Source of the DNA: Asticcacaulis sp. AND118
Lineage (GTDB): Bacteria; Pseudomonadota; Alphaproteobacteria; Caulobacterales; Caulobacteraceae
Assembly: GCF_020535245.1 (NCBI RefSeq)
Contig: NZ_CP084910.1
Coordinates: 720,501-784,500, forward strand
Reading direction: 5' to 3'
Length of the DNA stretch: 64,000 nucleotides
The notes beneath the pieces are model-generated. The model was not told the DNA's origin and did not search any database. It saw only the letters and a program-made list of their open reading frames with translations. Shown here piece after piece: positions 9,581 to 17,728 of this stretch. The position numbers and the translations under genes were made by a program. Every line of letters begins with the position of its first letter. Within the stretch, counting starts at the first letter, position 1.

Positions 9581-9757
9581 TCAATAAGTGCTTGGCGGAT
9601 CGGAGGCCGGGAAAGTGTCTTCGACCATATTGTCCACCTGATCTTCGCACAGGTTATTGCGTACCGCGCGGTCTTCGCGCTGGCAGCGTTTCAGCGTGCG
9701 TTGAGGGTGCATGAAGCCGTCGCAGAAGGCTCTGGCGATGCGCAGGGTCTGAAACAT
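9581..9757 (-). CDS. 58-aa protein with C-terminal FPASDPPS motif
   Basis: A short ORF of 58 codons, below common length cut-offs. It starts at an ATG preceded by a good GAGG Shine-Dalgarno about nine bases upstream. The C-terminal third reads DNMVEDTFPASDPPS, matching a motif found at the C-terminus of many small uncharacterised proteobacterial proteins (recalled from family knowledge). The N-terminal half is basic and contains three Cys. It stands alone between the AT-rich region and a divergent GH130-like gene. Function unknown. Confidence 0.75.
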   Translation of the reverse strand: MFQTLRIARAFCDGFMHPQRTLKRCQREDRAVRNNLCEDQVDNMVEDTFPASDPPSTY

Positions 9758-9946
9758 GGTTTCCTCGCTTTGTCGGTTGTCCCCAGCCTAGCGTCGGTCG
9801 CATAAAAGCGACAGTTGGCTCACCGTACGACATGCAAAGAGCCGGTAATGAGGTGTCCACGGTTTCTGCGCTCATTTTGGCCTTGATTCTGGATGGCAAT
9901 TTTACAGGGCGTCGACGTCAATGGCCTCTACTTCAGGGAGGTTTGC

Positions 9947-11065
9947 ATGTCCTTTGCCCTTGATCGCCTGATCGTCCGTCCCGATGATATCGACCTGTCC
10001 CTTTCGCCGATGGCCGGGCATTTCGCCGCTGAAACCTATGTGCTGGGGGCGTTCAATCCGGGGCTGACGCGCCTGCCGAACGGCAATCTGCTGCTGATGG
10101 TGCGGGTCGCCGAGGCTCTGCGCACGCCGATCCGCGACCACCATGTTCATTCCATTCGCTGGGAAGACGGCGCCTACCGGATCGATGCGTGGCCGCTGGA
10201 ACTGACCGATACGTCGGATCCGCGCACCTTTACGCTCAGGGGGGGCAAGTCGAAGGTGATGGCCCTGACCTCCCTGTCATGGCTGCTGCCGGTCGAACTG
10301 ACGCCGGACGGGCGGGAGGTTGTGGCCTTCCACTACGACAAGGCCATCGTGCCGGAAGCATCTTTCCAGTGTTACGGCGTCGAAGACCCGCGCATTTCAA
10401 AGGTCGGAGATCGCTGGCTGATGACCACCTGTTCGGTCAGTCCGGAGCGCCAGTGCACGACCCTTTACACCTCGGACAACGGGCTCGACTGGCGCTTTGT
10501 GGATGTGGTGCTCGATCATCAGAACAAGGACATGCTGATTTTCGAAGGGCTGATCGACGGTCAGTACTGGGCACAAACCCGGCCTCTGGGGGAAGTCTAT
10601 TTTGCCTATCCGCCCGGCAGCGAGTGGCACGCCGGGCCGTCCATCAATCTCGCCACCTCGCCCGACTCTTTGCATTGGAAACCGCATCGCAACCCCGGTC
10701 TTCGGCCGCAGGCGGGGTCGGTGGCGACCGCACGCATCGGGGGAGGCGCGCCCCCCATACTTACCGAAAAGGGTTGGCTGGCCTTATGGCACGGGGTCGA
10801 GCCGAAGGAACTGATCGGCGTCTATCGCACCTACTGGTCGCTACTCGACCGCGACGATCCGTCGAAGCTCGTCCATACCGGGCCGACGCCGCTGCTGGAG
10901 GCCGCGCCGGACCTGACGCGGCCCATCGAGCCTCAGATGTATATTCGCGACGTGGTGTTCACCACGGGGATCGTCGATGCAGGCGATCATTATATCGTGG
11001 CGTCGGGGGAGGCGGACCTCGCCTGCCGCATAACGCACATACCGAAGCGGGTGTTTAGCCTGTAG
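9947..11065 (+). CDS. GH130-like glycoside phosphorylase/hydrolase
   Basis: A 372-aa protein beginning at the ATG at 9947, which has an AGGGAGG ribosome site eight bases upstream; an in-frame start at 9893 lacks this. GH130-type signatures include FNPGLTRLPNGN near the N-terminus (family FNP), a GVEDPRIS segment typical of the catalytic region, GGGAPPILTEKGWLALWHG and a C-terminal DVVFTTG segment with GE in ASGEADL. These enzymes cleave or phosphorolyse beta-mannosidic linkages. It shares the fold with the gene at 1-1158 but is clearly diverged. It is monocistronic, followed by an inverted repeat. Confidence 0.82.
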   Translation: MSFALDRLIVRPDDIDLSLSPMAGHFAAETYVLGAFNPGLTRLPNGNLLLMVRVAEALRTPIRDHHVHSIRWEDGAYRIDAWPLELTDTSDPRTFTLRGGKSKVMALTSLSWLLPVELTPDGREVVAFHYDKAIVPEASFQCYGVEDPRISKVGDRWLMTTCSVSPERQCTTLYTSDNGLDWRFVDVVLDHQNKDMLIFEGLIDGQYWAQTRPLGEVYFAYPPGSEWHAGPSINLATSPDSLHWKPHRNPGLRPQAGSVATARIGGGAPPILTEKGWLALWHGVEPKELIGVYRTYWSLLDRDDPSKLVHTGPTPLLEAAPDLTRPIEPQMYIRDVVFTTGIVDAGDHYIVASGEADLACRITHIPKRVFSL

Positions 11066-11075
11066 GAAGGATTGG

Positions 11076-11220
11076 CCACGGAAAACACCGAAAGCACGGA
11101 AAAAGTGCAAGGGGTATCTCCCGCGCGAAGCCCCCCCTGTCCCATACGATGCGCAAGGATGAAGGCTCTTCGGGCCAGATGGGTTCCGCAGCCTTTCCGT
11201 GCTTTCTGTATTTTCCGTGG
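11076..11220. repeat. Intergenic inverted repeat, 27-nt arms
   Basis: The left arm (11076-11102) and right arm (11194-11220) are reverse complements with two mismatches out of 27; each arm is built of CCACGGAAAA and GAAAGCACGGAAA units. The 91-base centre shows no coding potential. It fills the gap between the convergent GH130-like and wrbA genes. Related CACGGAA-type intergenic repeats occur in many genomes, so this is probably a mobile or REP-like intergenic element; it could also end transcription from both sides. Confidence 0.75.
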
Positions 11221-11228
11221 TTAAAAAT

Positions 11229-11828
11229 CTAACCAAACAGCTTGATCGCCGTTTTGGCGACCAGTTCGCCCTGAAAACGCGCGCCGTTCAGTTCGTTCTC
11301 GCTCGGCTGGCGCGAACCGTCACCATCGGTAATGGTCGATGCGCCATAGGGCGAGCAGCCTGTGACTTCGGACACGCCCATCTGTCCCTGGAACGCATAG
11401 GGCAGGCCGACAATGATCAGGCCCATATGCAGGAGGTTGGTGATGATCGAAAACTGCGTCGTTTCCTGACCGCCGTGCTGGGTGGCCGAAGAGGTGAAGG
11501 CCGCCCCGACCTTGCCGTTCAGTGCGCCGCGCGCCCATAGCGGGCCCGTCTGATCCCAGAAGGCCGCCATCTGAGAGGCCATGCGCCCGTAGCGCGTCCC
11601 TACCCCGACGATAATGGCGTCGTACTGTTCCAGATCCTCGACCCCGGCCACCGGGGCCGCCTGATCGAGCTTGAAATGCGCGTTTTGAGCAACGTCCTGC
11701 GGCACGGTTTCCGGCACGCGCTTGATGTCGACCTCGGCCCCGGCGTTGCGGGCGCCTTCGGCAACGGCCTCGGCCATCGTCTCGATATGTCCGTAGCTGG
11801 AATAGTAAAGCACGAGAACCCTGGCCAT
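11229..11828 (-). CDS. wrbA: NAD(P)H:quinone oxidoreductase, WrbA family
   Basis: A 199-aa flavodoxin-like protein matching WrbA in length. The FMN phosphate-binding loop is at the N-terminus ([12 protein letters not shown]), followed by [11 protein letters not shown] and the [10 protein letters not shown] segment near residue 113, both diagnostic for WrbA. The enzyme reduces quinones by two electrons with NAD(P)H and limits redox cycling. It is divergent from argS across about 285 bases that should contain both promoters. It ends just inside the preceding inverted repeat element. Confidence 0.96.
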   Translation of the reverse strand: MARVLVLYYSSYGHIETMAEAVAEGARNAGAEVDIKRVPETVPQDVAQNAHFKLDQAAPVAGVEDLEQYDAIIVGVGTRYGRMASQMAAFWDQTGPLWARGALNGKVGAAFTSSATQHGGQETTQFSIITNLLHMGLIIVGLPYAFQGQMGVSEVTGCSPYGASTITDGDGSRQPSENELNGARFQGELVAKTAIKLFG

Positions 11829-12113
11829 TATGACGCTCCGTTTTTGCGTGGAATGGCGCGGAGAGTGGGCGTCCGGTGCTCATGAAAAAATGGGCGCTTA
11901 TCGGGTGCAGATAAAAAGCGCATAAAAACAGGATAAGGGGTTTGCGGTCTGTTTATGCAGCGCAAGCGCGCGAAATGGCGTTTTTTGACGCTCCGCTTAC
12001 GGGCGTTGAGTTTAGCCCCTCCTTCGGTGCGACCTGTGGGCGTCCCTCTGATCCTTGATATTTGATTGCGTTTGCCATAGATGCAGGCCCTTATTCTGTA
12101 CAAGGGATTTCCT

Positions 12114-14165
12114 ATGAATGCGCTCGCTGAGGTCAATTCGTCACGCCTGTCGGAGGTCAACGCTTTTGTTGCGCGTTACCGCCGTGAGCGCGCGGCCTCG
12201 GCTTCGGTGGCTTTCGACGCCTATCCCCTGCCGCGGCTGGAAAAGCGCATCACCACCGCCCTGTCGGCGAGGGCGGGACAAGCGCTGGATATCAAGTTCG
12301 ACTTCATCGACCGCGCCAAGATGGGCGGCGATCTGGCTCTGCGTTTCCCGCAACTGCTGAAGGACGGCGGCCCCAAGGGCTTCATGGCCAACCATCTGCC
12401 GTGGATCGTCGAGATTCTCAGCGGCCCGGATTTCGCCGATGCCATCGCCAAACTCGAAACCAAGGGCATGTATATCAACCTGACCCTGTCCGACGGCTGG
12501 ATGCTGAGCGGGGCACAGGCGGTCACTGACATTGGTGCGCATTTCGGCGATTCCGACGCGCTCAAGGGCCGTTCGGCGGTGGTCGATTACTCGTCTCCCA
12601 ACGTCGCCAAGACGCTGCACGCCGGGCATATCCGCTCGACGATTGTGGGCCACGTCCTGTCGAACCTGTGGGAGCGTTCGGGTGCCGACACCTTCCGCGT
12701 CAACCACATCAACGACTTCGGCGGCTTCGGCTTCATGCTGGAGGGCTATCGCCGCTTCGGCGCGGTCTTTCCGGCCGATTTCGGCGATAACGACAAACTG
12801 CTGGAAATCTACAGAATCCGCCGCTCGGTCGAGCGTATCCTCGAAGGGGCCAAGCCGTCTGCCGAATGGGAGGCCGAAGACGCCGCCATTGCCGGGCGCT
12901 ACTTTCCCGGCGCGACCAATCTCGACGCGCTGAAAGCGGCGTTCGGCGATTATGTTGCGGCCTCAGATGCGCGTTTCCGCGCGCTGGAGCAGGGCGATGC
13001 CGCCGAGGTTGCGCTGTGGATCGACATGGTGAAATGGAGCCTGCAATCCTTCGAAGGCTTCTACGACGCGCTGAACATCCATTTTGATCTGGTGCTGGGC
13101 GAAAGCTTCTACTATCAGGCCGGCGACGCCACGGTCGAAGCCGCGTTGCAATCGGGCAAGGCGGTGATCTACACCGAGGCCCATGCGCAAGAGGCCATCG
13201 CCATCGAAGAGGCGCGTTTCGCCGCCGGTGACATCGGTGAGATCGAGCGCGACACGCTGATCAAGTCGATCCGCAAGGACATCGGCGCGGCGGTGGTCCT
13301 GCTCGACAATAATGAGCGCTTCGTGGTGCGCCGCGCCGACGGCCAGAGCATCTATTCGACCCGCGACATGGGCGCCATCAGGTTGCGTTCGGAGATGTTC
13401 GACCCGACGGACACCTTCTACGTGGTCGGTCAGGAGCAGCAGGTCCACTTCAACCGCCTGTTCCGTTCGGCCTACGTCACCGGCATCGCCGACCCGGCCC
13501 GCACGACGTTCCAGCACGTCTATTTCGGCTTCTATGTCGATGCGCAGACCGGCAAGAAGCTCTCGTCGCGTCAGTCGGTGTCGAACGTCATCGGCCTCCT
13601 GTCGGCGGCGCAGGTCTATTTCCGTAACCGCCTCTCGGACCGGGTGGATTCGGACGAGGCCGAACTGAGCCGCGCGGCGCAGGAACTGGCCATCGGCTCG
13701 ATCGTGTTCAACGACCTCAAGCAGGACCTTAAGGGCGCGGTGGAAATCGACGCCTCGGACATGGACGCCACCATTGCCGGGTTCGAGCGTTCGGGCGGGG
13801 CCTATGTGGTCTATGCGGCGTGCCGCGCGCGCAGCATCCTGCGCAAGAACGGTGGCGGCGTGGCCAAGCTGGACGGCCTGAACCCAGAATTTAACTATCA
13901 GATCGACGCGCAGGAAGCCGACCTGCTGCTCAAGGTGCAGCAGATCCCGCAGAAGGTCGTGGCGGCGGCCAAAGCGGCCAATCCGTCTGTGCTGGTGCGT
14001 CACCTGATGGACGTGGCGGCGATCTACAATTCCTATTACACCCGCGTGCCGGTGATCAGCGACGGCGTCGCCAATCCGGCGCGTCTGGTCATTACCCAGG
14101 CGGTGCAGGTAGCCCTGACCCGCGCCCTGTCGATCTGCCATATCGAGTGTCCCGAAGCGATTTAA
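12114..14165 (+). CDS. argS: Arginine-tRNA ligase, divergent form
   Basis: A 683-aa class I synthetase that charges tRNA-Arg. The start at 12114 has an AAGGGA ribosome site; an in-frame ATG at 12081 does not. An N-terminal tRNA-binding (Add-1-like) domain precedes the HIGH motif, here HAGH within SSPNVAKTLHAGHIRSTIVG, the typical ArgRS context. The KMSKS loop is replaced by KKLSSRQ, and the C-terminal anticodon-binding helical domain ends with an SYYTRVPV segment characteristic of ArgRS. It is longer than the usual 550-600 aa and has NDFGGFGFM where most enzymes have GDWGTQFG. It could be the sole ArgRS or a second, specialised one. Confidence 0.85.
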   Translation: MNALAEVNSSRLSEVNAFVARYRRERAASASVAFDAYPLPRLEKRITTALSARAGQALDIKFDFIDRAKMGGDLALRFPQLLKDGGPKGFMANHLPWIVEILSGPDFADAIAKLETKGMYINLTLSDGWMLSGAQAVTDIGAHFGDSDALKGRSAVVDYSSPNVAKTLHAGHIRSTIVGHVLSNLWERSGADTFRVNHINDFGGFGFMLEGYRRFGAVFPADFGDNDKLLEIYRIRRSVERILEGAKPSAEWEAEDAAIAGRYFPGATNLDALKAAFGDYVAASDARFRALEQGDAAEVALWIDMVKWSLQSFEGFYDALNIHFDLVLGESFYYQAGDATVEAALQSGKAVIYTEAHAQEAIAIEEARFAAGDIGEIERDTLIKSIRKDIGAAVVLLDNNERFVVRRADGQSIYSTRDMGAIRLRSEMFDPTDTFYVVGQEQQVHFNRLFRSAYVTGIADPARTTFQHVYFGFYVDAQTGKKLSSRQSVSNVIGLLSAAQVYFRNRLSDRVDSDEAELSRAAQELAIGSIVFNDLKQDLKGAVEIDASDMDATIAGFERSGGAYVVYAACRARSILRKNGGGVAKLDGLNPEFNYQIDAQEADLLLKVQQIPQKVVAAAKAANPSVLVRHLMDVAAIYNSYYTRVPVISDGVANPARLVITQAVQVALTRALSICHIECPEAI

Positions 14166-14848
14166 GCCGAGGGACACCGGCCTTTCAGCGGGCAGTCGGC
14201 GCAGGCCGGCTGCACCGCATGGCAGAAGGTGTGCCCCAGCCGCTTGAGCAGCCAGTGCAGTTCCGAAAGGTCCGGCGCTCCCCAGCGGTCGGCGGCGGAC
14301 ATGATCAGCTCATAGGCGCTGTCCGGCGTGGCCTTTGGCCCGATCACGCTCAGCCGTCTCAGGCACCTCAGCACATGGGTGTCGAGCACCATGGCTGCCT
14401 GATGCAGACCGCTGAAATTCATCACTGCCGAAGCTGTGCGTGGCCCGACGCCCGGCAGGGACTGCAGCCAGCCGCGCGCTGCCTCGACAGGAGCGCGGCT
14501 GAGCGGCGTCAGGTCGAAATCGGGAAAGCGGGCGGCAATGCGTGTCAGCGCCAGCGCCAGATTGCGCGCCTTGTCCGTCGCAAAGGTGACGGGCGCGATG
14601 ACGGCTTCGATCTCTTCTGCCGTTGCGCCGGCCATGTCTGCCCAGTTCGCCCAGCGGGCCCGCACATCGGCATGGGCCTGACGCGACACCTCATCCCTGG
14701 TGCGCGCCGACAGGACCGAGCGTATCAGCGCATCCATCGGATCATAGAGCGTCGGGCGCGTTTCCGGTCCCGGTCCGAACGTGGATTTCAGCCGGGAGCG
14801 GATATCGATCAGGTCGCCTTCGAGGCCGAAATCGAACAGGGAGCGCAT
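14162..14848 (-). CDS. Endonuclease III-like DNA glycosylase with [4Fe-4S] cluster
   Basis: About 228 aa from the ATG at 14848; the frame stays open further upstream but would run into ahpF. It has the helix-hairpin-helix LPGVGPRTA, the catalytic Asp in VLDTHVLR, and a C-terminal iron-sulphur loop with Cys spacing C-X6-C-X2-C-X5-C, all features of the Nth/MutY superfamily for base excision repair of oxidised pyrimidines. The lyase lysine of E. coli Nth (GVGRKTA) is Arg here (GVGPRTA), so beta-lyase activity is uncertain. The ORF converges on argS, and the two stop codons overlap. Confidence 0.85.
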   Translation of the reverse strand: MRSLFDFGLEGDLIDIRSRLKSTFGPGPETRPTLYDPMDALIRSVLSARTRDEVSRQAHADVRARWANWADMAGATAEEIEAVIAPVTFATDKARNLALALTRIAARFPDFDLTPLSRAPVEAARGWLQSLPGVGPRTASAVMNFSGLHQAAMVLDTHVLRCLRRLSVIGPKATPDSAYELIMSAADRWGAPDLSELHWLLKRLGHTFCHAVQPACADCPLKGRCPSA

Positions 14849-14889
14849 ATCCAGATATAAGAACAAAATAAGAACATTTGCAATATGAG

Positions 14890-14920
14890 AAAAGCCACCT
14901 CCGATTGGGAGGCGGCTTTT
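14890..14920 (-). terminator. Rho-independent terminator of ahpF
   Basis: A 13-base-pair stem with one mismatch (AAAAGCC.CCTCC / GGAGG.GGCTTTT) and a 5-base loop, 21 bases beyond the ahpF stop codon. T-rich flanks occur on both sides. Confidence 0.8.
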
Positions 14921-14940
14921 CTTTTCACAACCGTTCCGGC

Positions 14941-16530
14941 TCAGGCAGCGATGACGTCCGCCGGGCCCGTGGTGCGGATCAGGTGGTCGAAGGCCGAAAG
15001 CGACGCCTTGGAGCCTTCGCCCATGGCGATGACGATCTGCTTGTACGGCACGGTCGTGCAGTCGCCCGCTGCAAAGACGCCCGGCAGCGAGGTTTCGCCG
15101 CGCGCATTGACTTCGATCTCGCCATGCTTCGACACGGCGATCGTGCCTTTCAGCCATTCGGTGTTGGGCACCAGACCGATCTGGACGAAGATGCCTTCCA
15201 GTTCGATGTCGTGCGTAACGTCGTGGATGCGGTCCTTGTAGGTCAGGCCGACCACCTTGTTGCCGTCGCCCCTGACCTCGGTCGTCTGGGCATTGGTGAG
15301 GACCTTGACGTTCGGCAGGCTGTAGAGCTTGCGTTGCAGGACCGCGTCGGCGCGCAATTCGGCGGCGAACTCCAGCAGGGTCACTTCGGCGACGATGCCG
15401 GCCAGATCGATGGCCGCTTCGACGCCCGAATTGCCGCCGCCGACGACCGCCACGCGCTTGCCCTTGAACAATGGTCCGTCGCAGTGCGGGCAGTAGGCCA
15501 CGCCCTTGTTCTTGTACTCGGTTTCGCCGGGCACATTCATATTGCGCCAGCGCGCGCCGGTCGACAGGATGACGGTGCGCGACTTGACCGATGCGCCGCT
15601 TTGCAGCTTGACCTCGATCAGGCCGCCCGGAGCCGAGGCCGGGATCAGTTGCGTCGCGGTCTGGAGGTTCATGATATCGACCTCATAGTCCTTGACGTGC
15701 TGCTCCAGCGCCGTGGCCAGTTTGGGGCCTTCGGTGTGCGGGACCGAGATGAAGTTCTCGATATCCATGGTGTCGAGCACCTGACCACCGAAGCGTTCGG
15801 CGACGACGCCCGTGCGAATGCCCTTGCGTGCCGCATAGATGGCCGCCGAAGCGCCGGCCGGACCGCCGCCGACCACCAGCACGTCGAATTCCGACTTGGC
15901 GGCGATCTTTTCGGCCTCACGCGATTGCGCGCCGGTGTCGATCTTGGCCAGAATCTGTTCCAGACCCATGCGGCCCTGACCGAAGGGCTCGCCATTCAGC
16001 AGGATAGTCGGCACGGCCATGATCTGACGCTTTTCGACCTCGTCCTTGAACAGGGCGCCGTCGATGGCGACGTGCTTGATCCTGGGGTTGAGGACGCTCA
16101 TCAGGCTCAGGGCCTGCACCACGTCGGGGCAGTTCTGGCACGACAGCGAGAAATAGGTTTCGAAATGAAGCTCGCCGTCGATGTCGAGCGCCTTGACCTG
16201 TTCGATCACGTCGGCCTCGACCTTGGGCGGGTGGCCGCCGACCCACAGCAGGGCCAGCACCAGAGAGGTGAACTCGTGCCCCATGGGCAGACCGGCGAAG
16301 GTCACGGCGACCTCGGGGCTGCCGCTGCGCACGATGTCGAAGGACGGCACGCGCTCGCCGCCGGAGGACACGGTGACGCTCACCTTGTCCGACGCCGCGA
16401 CGATGTCTTCGAGCAGTTCGACCATCTCGCGCGACTTGGCGCTGTCGTCGGTGTGGGCGAGCAGTTCGATCGGGGTGCGCAGGTTTTCGAGATAGGCCTT
16501 CAGTTGGGCCTTCATGCCGGCGTCAAGCAT
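14941..16530 (-). CDS. ahpF: Alkyl hydroperoxide reductase subunit F
   Basis: A 529-aa flavoprotein disulfide reductase that passes electrons from NAD(P)H to AhpC. The N-terminal double-thioredoxin domain carries the CQNC redox pair near residue 131. The thioredoxin-reductase-like body has the FAD motif [12 protein letters not shown] near residue 217, the active CPHC motif near residue 345, the NAD(P) motif [12 protein letters not shown] and the C-terminal GVFAAGDCT. Length and order match AhpF. It lies downstream of ahpC on the same strand with a GC-rich hairpin between them, and ends at a clear terminator. Confidence 0.97.
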   Translation of the reverse strand: MLDAGMKAQLKAYLENLRTPIELLAHTDDSAKSREMVELLEDIVAASDKVSVTVSSGGERVPSFDIVRSGSPEVAVTFAGLPMGHEFTSLVLALLWVGGHPPKVEADVIEQVKALDIDGELHFETYFSLSCQNCPDVVQALSLMSVLNPRIKHVAIDGALFKDEVEKRQIMAVPTILLNGEPFGQGRMGLEQILAKIDTGAQSREAEKIAAKSEFDVLVVGGGPAGASAAIYAARKGIRTGVVAERFGGQVLDTMDIENFISVPHTEGPKLATALEQHVKDYEVDIMNLQTATQLIPASAPGGLIEVKLQSGASVKSRTVILSTGARWRNMNVPGETEYKNKGVAYCPHCDGPLFKGKRVAVVGGGNSGVEAAIDLAGIVAEVTLLEFAAELRADAVLQRKLYSLPNVKVLTNAQTTEVRGDGNKVVGLTYKDRIHDVTHDIELEGIFVQIGLVPNTEWLKGTIAVSKHGEIEVNARGETSLPGVFAAGDCTTVPYKQIVIAMGEGSKASLSAFDHLIRTTGPADVIAA

Positions 16531-16625
16531 GGCTTACTCCATAAAATATCGTGAAAATCATTGTCTATATGTCCGGCCCGCGAGCCGGAGATAGGGAGAA
16601 TGACTCGATGAACCTGCGGAGGGGA

Positions 16626-16653
16626 CATGGGGGGAGGCGGGCCTCCCCCCATG
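16626..16653 (-). promoter_or_regulatory. Perfect intercistronic hairpin between ahpC and ahpF
   Basis: A perfect 12-base-pair stem (CATGGGGGGAGG / CCTCCCCCCATG) with a four-base loop, eight bases after the ahpC stop. No U-tract follows on the minus strand, so it is more likely an mRNA-stabilising or attenuating hairpin that keeps AhpC output above AhpF than a full terminator. Confidence 0.7.
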
Positions 16654-16660
16654 CATAACT

Positions 16661-17224
16661 TTAGATCTTGCCGACCAGGTCGAGCGACGGGGCCAGGGTC
16701 TTTTCACCCTCTTCCCACTTCGCCGGGCAGACTTCGCCGGGGTGCGACGCGACGTATTGCGCGGCCTTCACCTTGCGGAACAGTTCGGTGGCGTTGCGGC
16801 CCACGCCTTCCGAGGTGATTTCCATAAACTGGATGACGCCTTCCGGATCGACCAGGAAGGTGGCGCGGTCGGCCAGGCCGACGCCCGGACGCATCACGTC
16901 GAAATTGTTGGTGATGGTGCCCGACTGGTCACCGACCATGTAGTAGTTGATCTTGCCGATGGCAGGCGAGGTGTCGTGCCAGGCCTTGTGCGAGAAGTGC
17001 GTGTCGGTCGAGACGGAATAGACTTCGACGTTCAGCTTTTGCAGGTCCGGATAGATGCCGGCCAGGTCTTCCAGCTCGGTCGGGCAGACGAAGGTGAAGT
17101 CGGCCGGGTAGAAGAAGAAGATCGCCCATTTGCCCTTGGTGTCGGCATCCGAAATATCGACGAACTTGCCTTCCTTGTACGCGGTGGCCTTGAAGGGCTT
17201 GATCGGGGTATTGATGAGGGCCAT
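16661..17224 (-). CDS. ahpC: Alkyl hydroperoxide reductase subunit C (2-Cys peroxiredoxin)
   Basis: A 187-aa typical 2-Cys peroxiredoxin reducing H2O2 and organic peroxides. The peroxidatic Cys47 lies in DFTFVCPTE and the resolving Cys in GEVCPAKW near residue 165; the C-terminal extension matches bacterial AhpC length. The partner reductase ahpF follows 130 bases downstream. The promoter should lie in the AT-rich region just upstream (about 17278-17338). In many alphaproteobacteria OxyR controls this pair, but no oxyR gene is present here and no convincing OxyR site was identified. Confidence 0.98.
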   Translation of the reverse strand: MALINTPIKPFKATAYKEGKFVDISDADTKGKWAIFFFYPADFTFVCPTELEDLAGIYPDLQKLNVEVYSVSTDTHFSHKAWHDTSPAIGKINYYMVGDQSGTITNNFDVMRPGVGLADRATFLVDPEGVIQFMEITSEGVGRNATELFRKVKAAQYVASHPGEVCPAKWEEGEKTLAPSLDLVGKI

Positions 17225-17728
17225 TGGAAAATCCTTTCATGAAATGGACAACGCTGTATTCCCCATTTCGATGCAAAAGACAAATCTATAATTTTTATAT
17301 TATTCATAAATTTGATTTATAATTGTATATAGAGATGGACTCTCTACTCTGTGCGGAATTGCCGTTATAAATATGACAAAATGGCATTAAACCCGACAAT
17401 GCCGGCTGGCATTGCCCCTTTTGTGACATAAAGGCCACGAGCCCTGTCAACCGTGAAAAAAAAAGCAAATGTCCAGTAGAAAGGACAACGTTGTCATGAT
17501 AGCGGTATCGACACAATAAGCGACTCAAGTCGTAACTGGGAGAAACGCGCGGGGTCTTGTCTGCCGTGCCGATAACTGAGCCGGAAGTCGTCGCAAGTGA
17601 CGGCGATCCCAGCCGCTATGTGTTTAATCAGTACCGTGGCTTTGTCCGTTAAGGAAAGATCCGACGGCGACGTCACGCATCCGAATTGCGTTTTTATTAG
17701 TAAAAGATACAACTTCTGGGAGGAAAAC
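17225..17728. other. Divergent intergenic region between ahpC and TonB receptor
   Basis: About 500 bases without a convincing gene. An AT-rich block near 17278-17340 probably serves ahpC. A 12-base LacI-type palindrome at 17484-17495 and a long leader precede the receptor, whose own AGGAAAA ribosome site is at 17721. Confidence 0.6.
17484..17495. promoter_or_regulatory. LacI-family-like operator GACAACGTTGTC
   Basis: A perfect 12-base palindrome with a central CG, the hallmark of LacI-family operators; related sites precede sugar-responsive TonB receptor genes in Caulobacter, sphingomonads and Xanthomonas (family knowledge). It lies 234 bases upstream of the receptor ATG. No lacI-type gene is within the window, so the regulator would be encoded elsewhere. 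Confidence 0.6.

Noticed and set aside
14849-15157. Upstream extension of the endonuclease III-like frame
   Set aside because: The extension overlaps the ahpF C-terminus and the ahpF terminator and has no homology-like sequence.
17278-17340. OxyR binding site upstream of ahpC
   Set aside because: The segment is AT-rich with ATAT/CTAT-like steps, but the spacing does not give a convincing four-element OxyR site.
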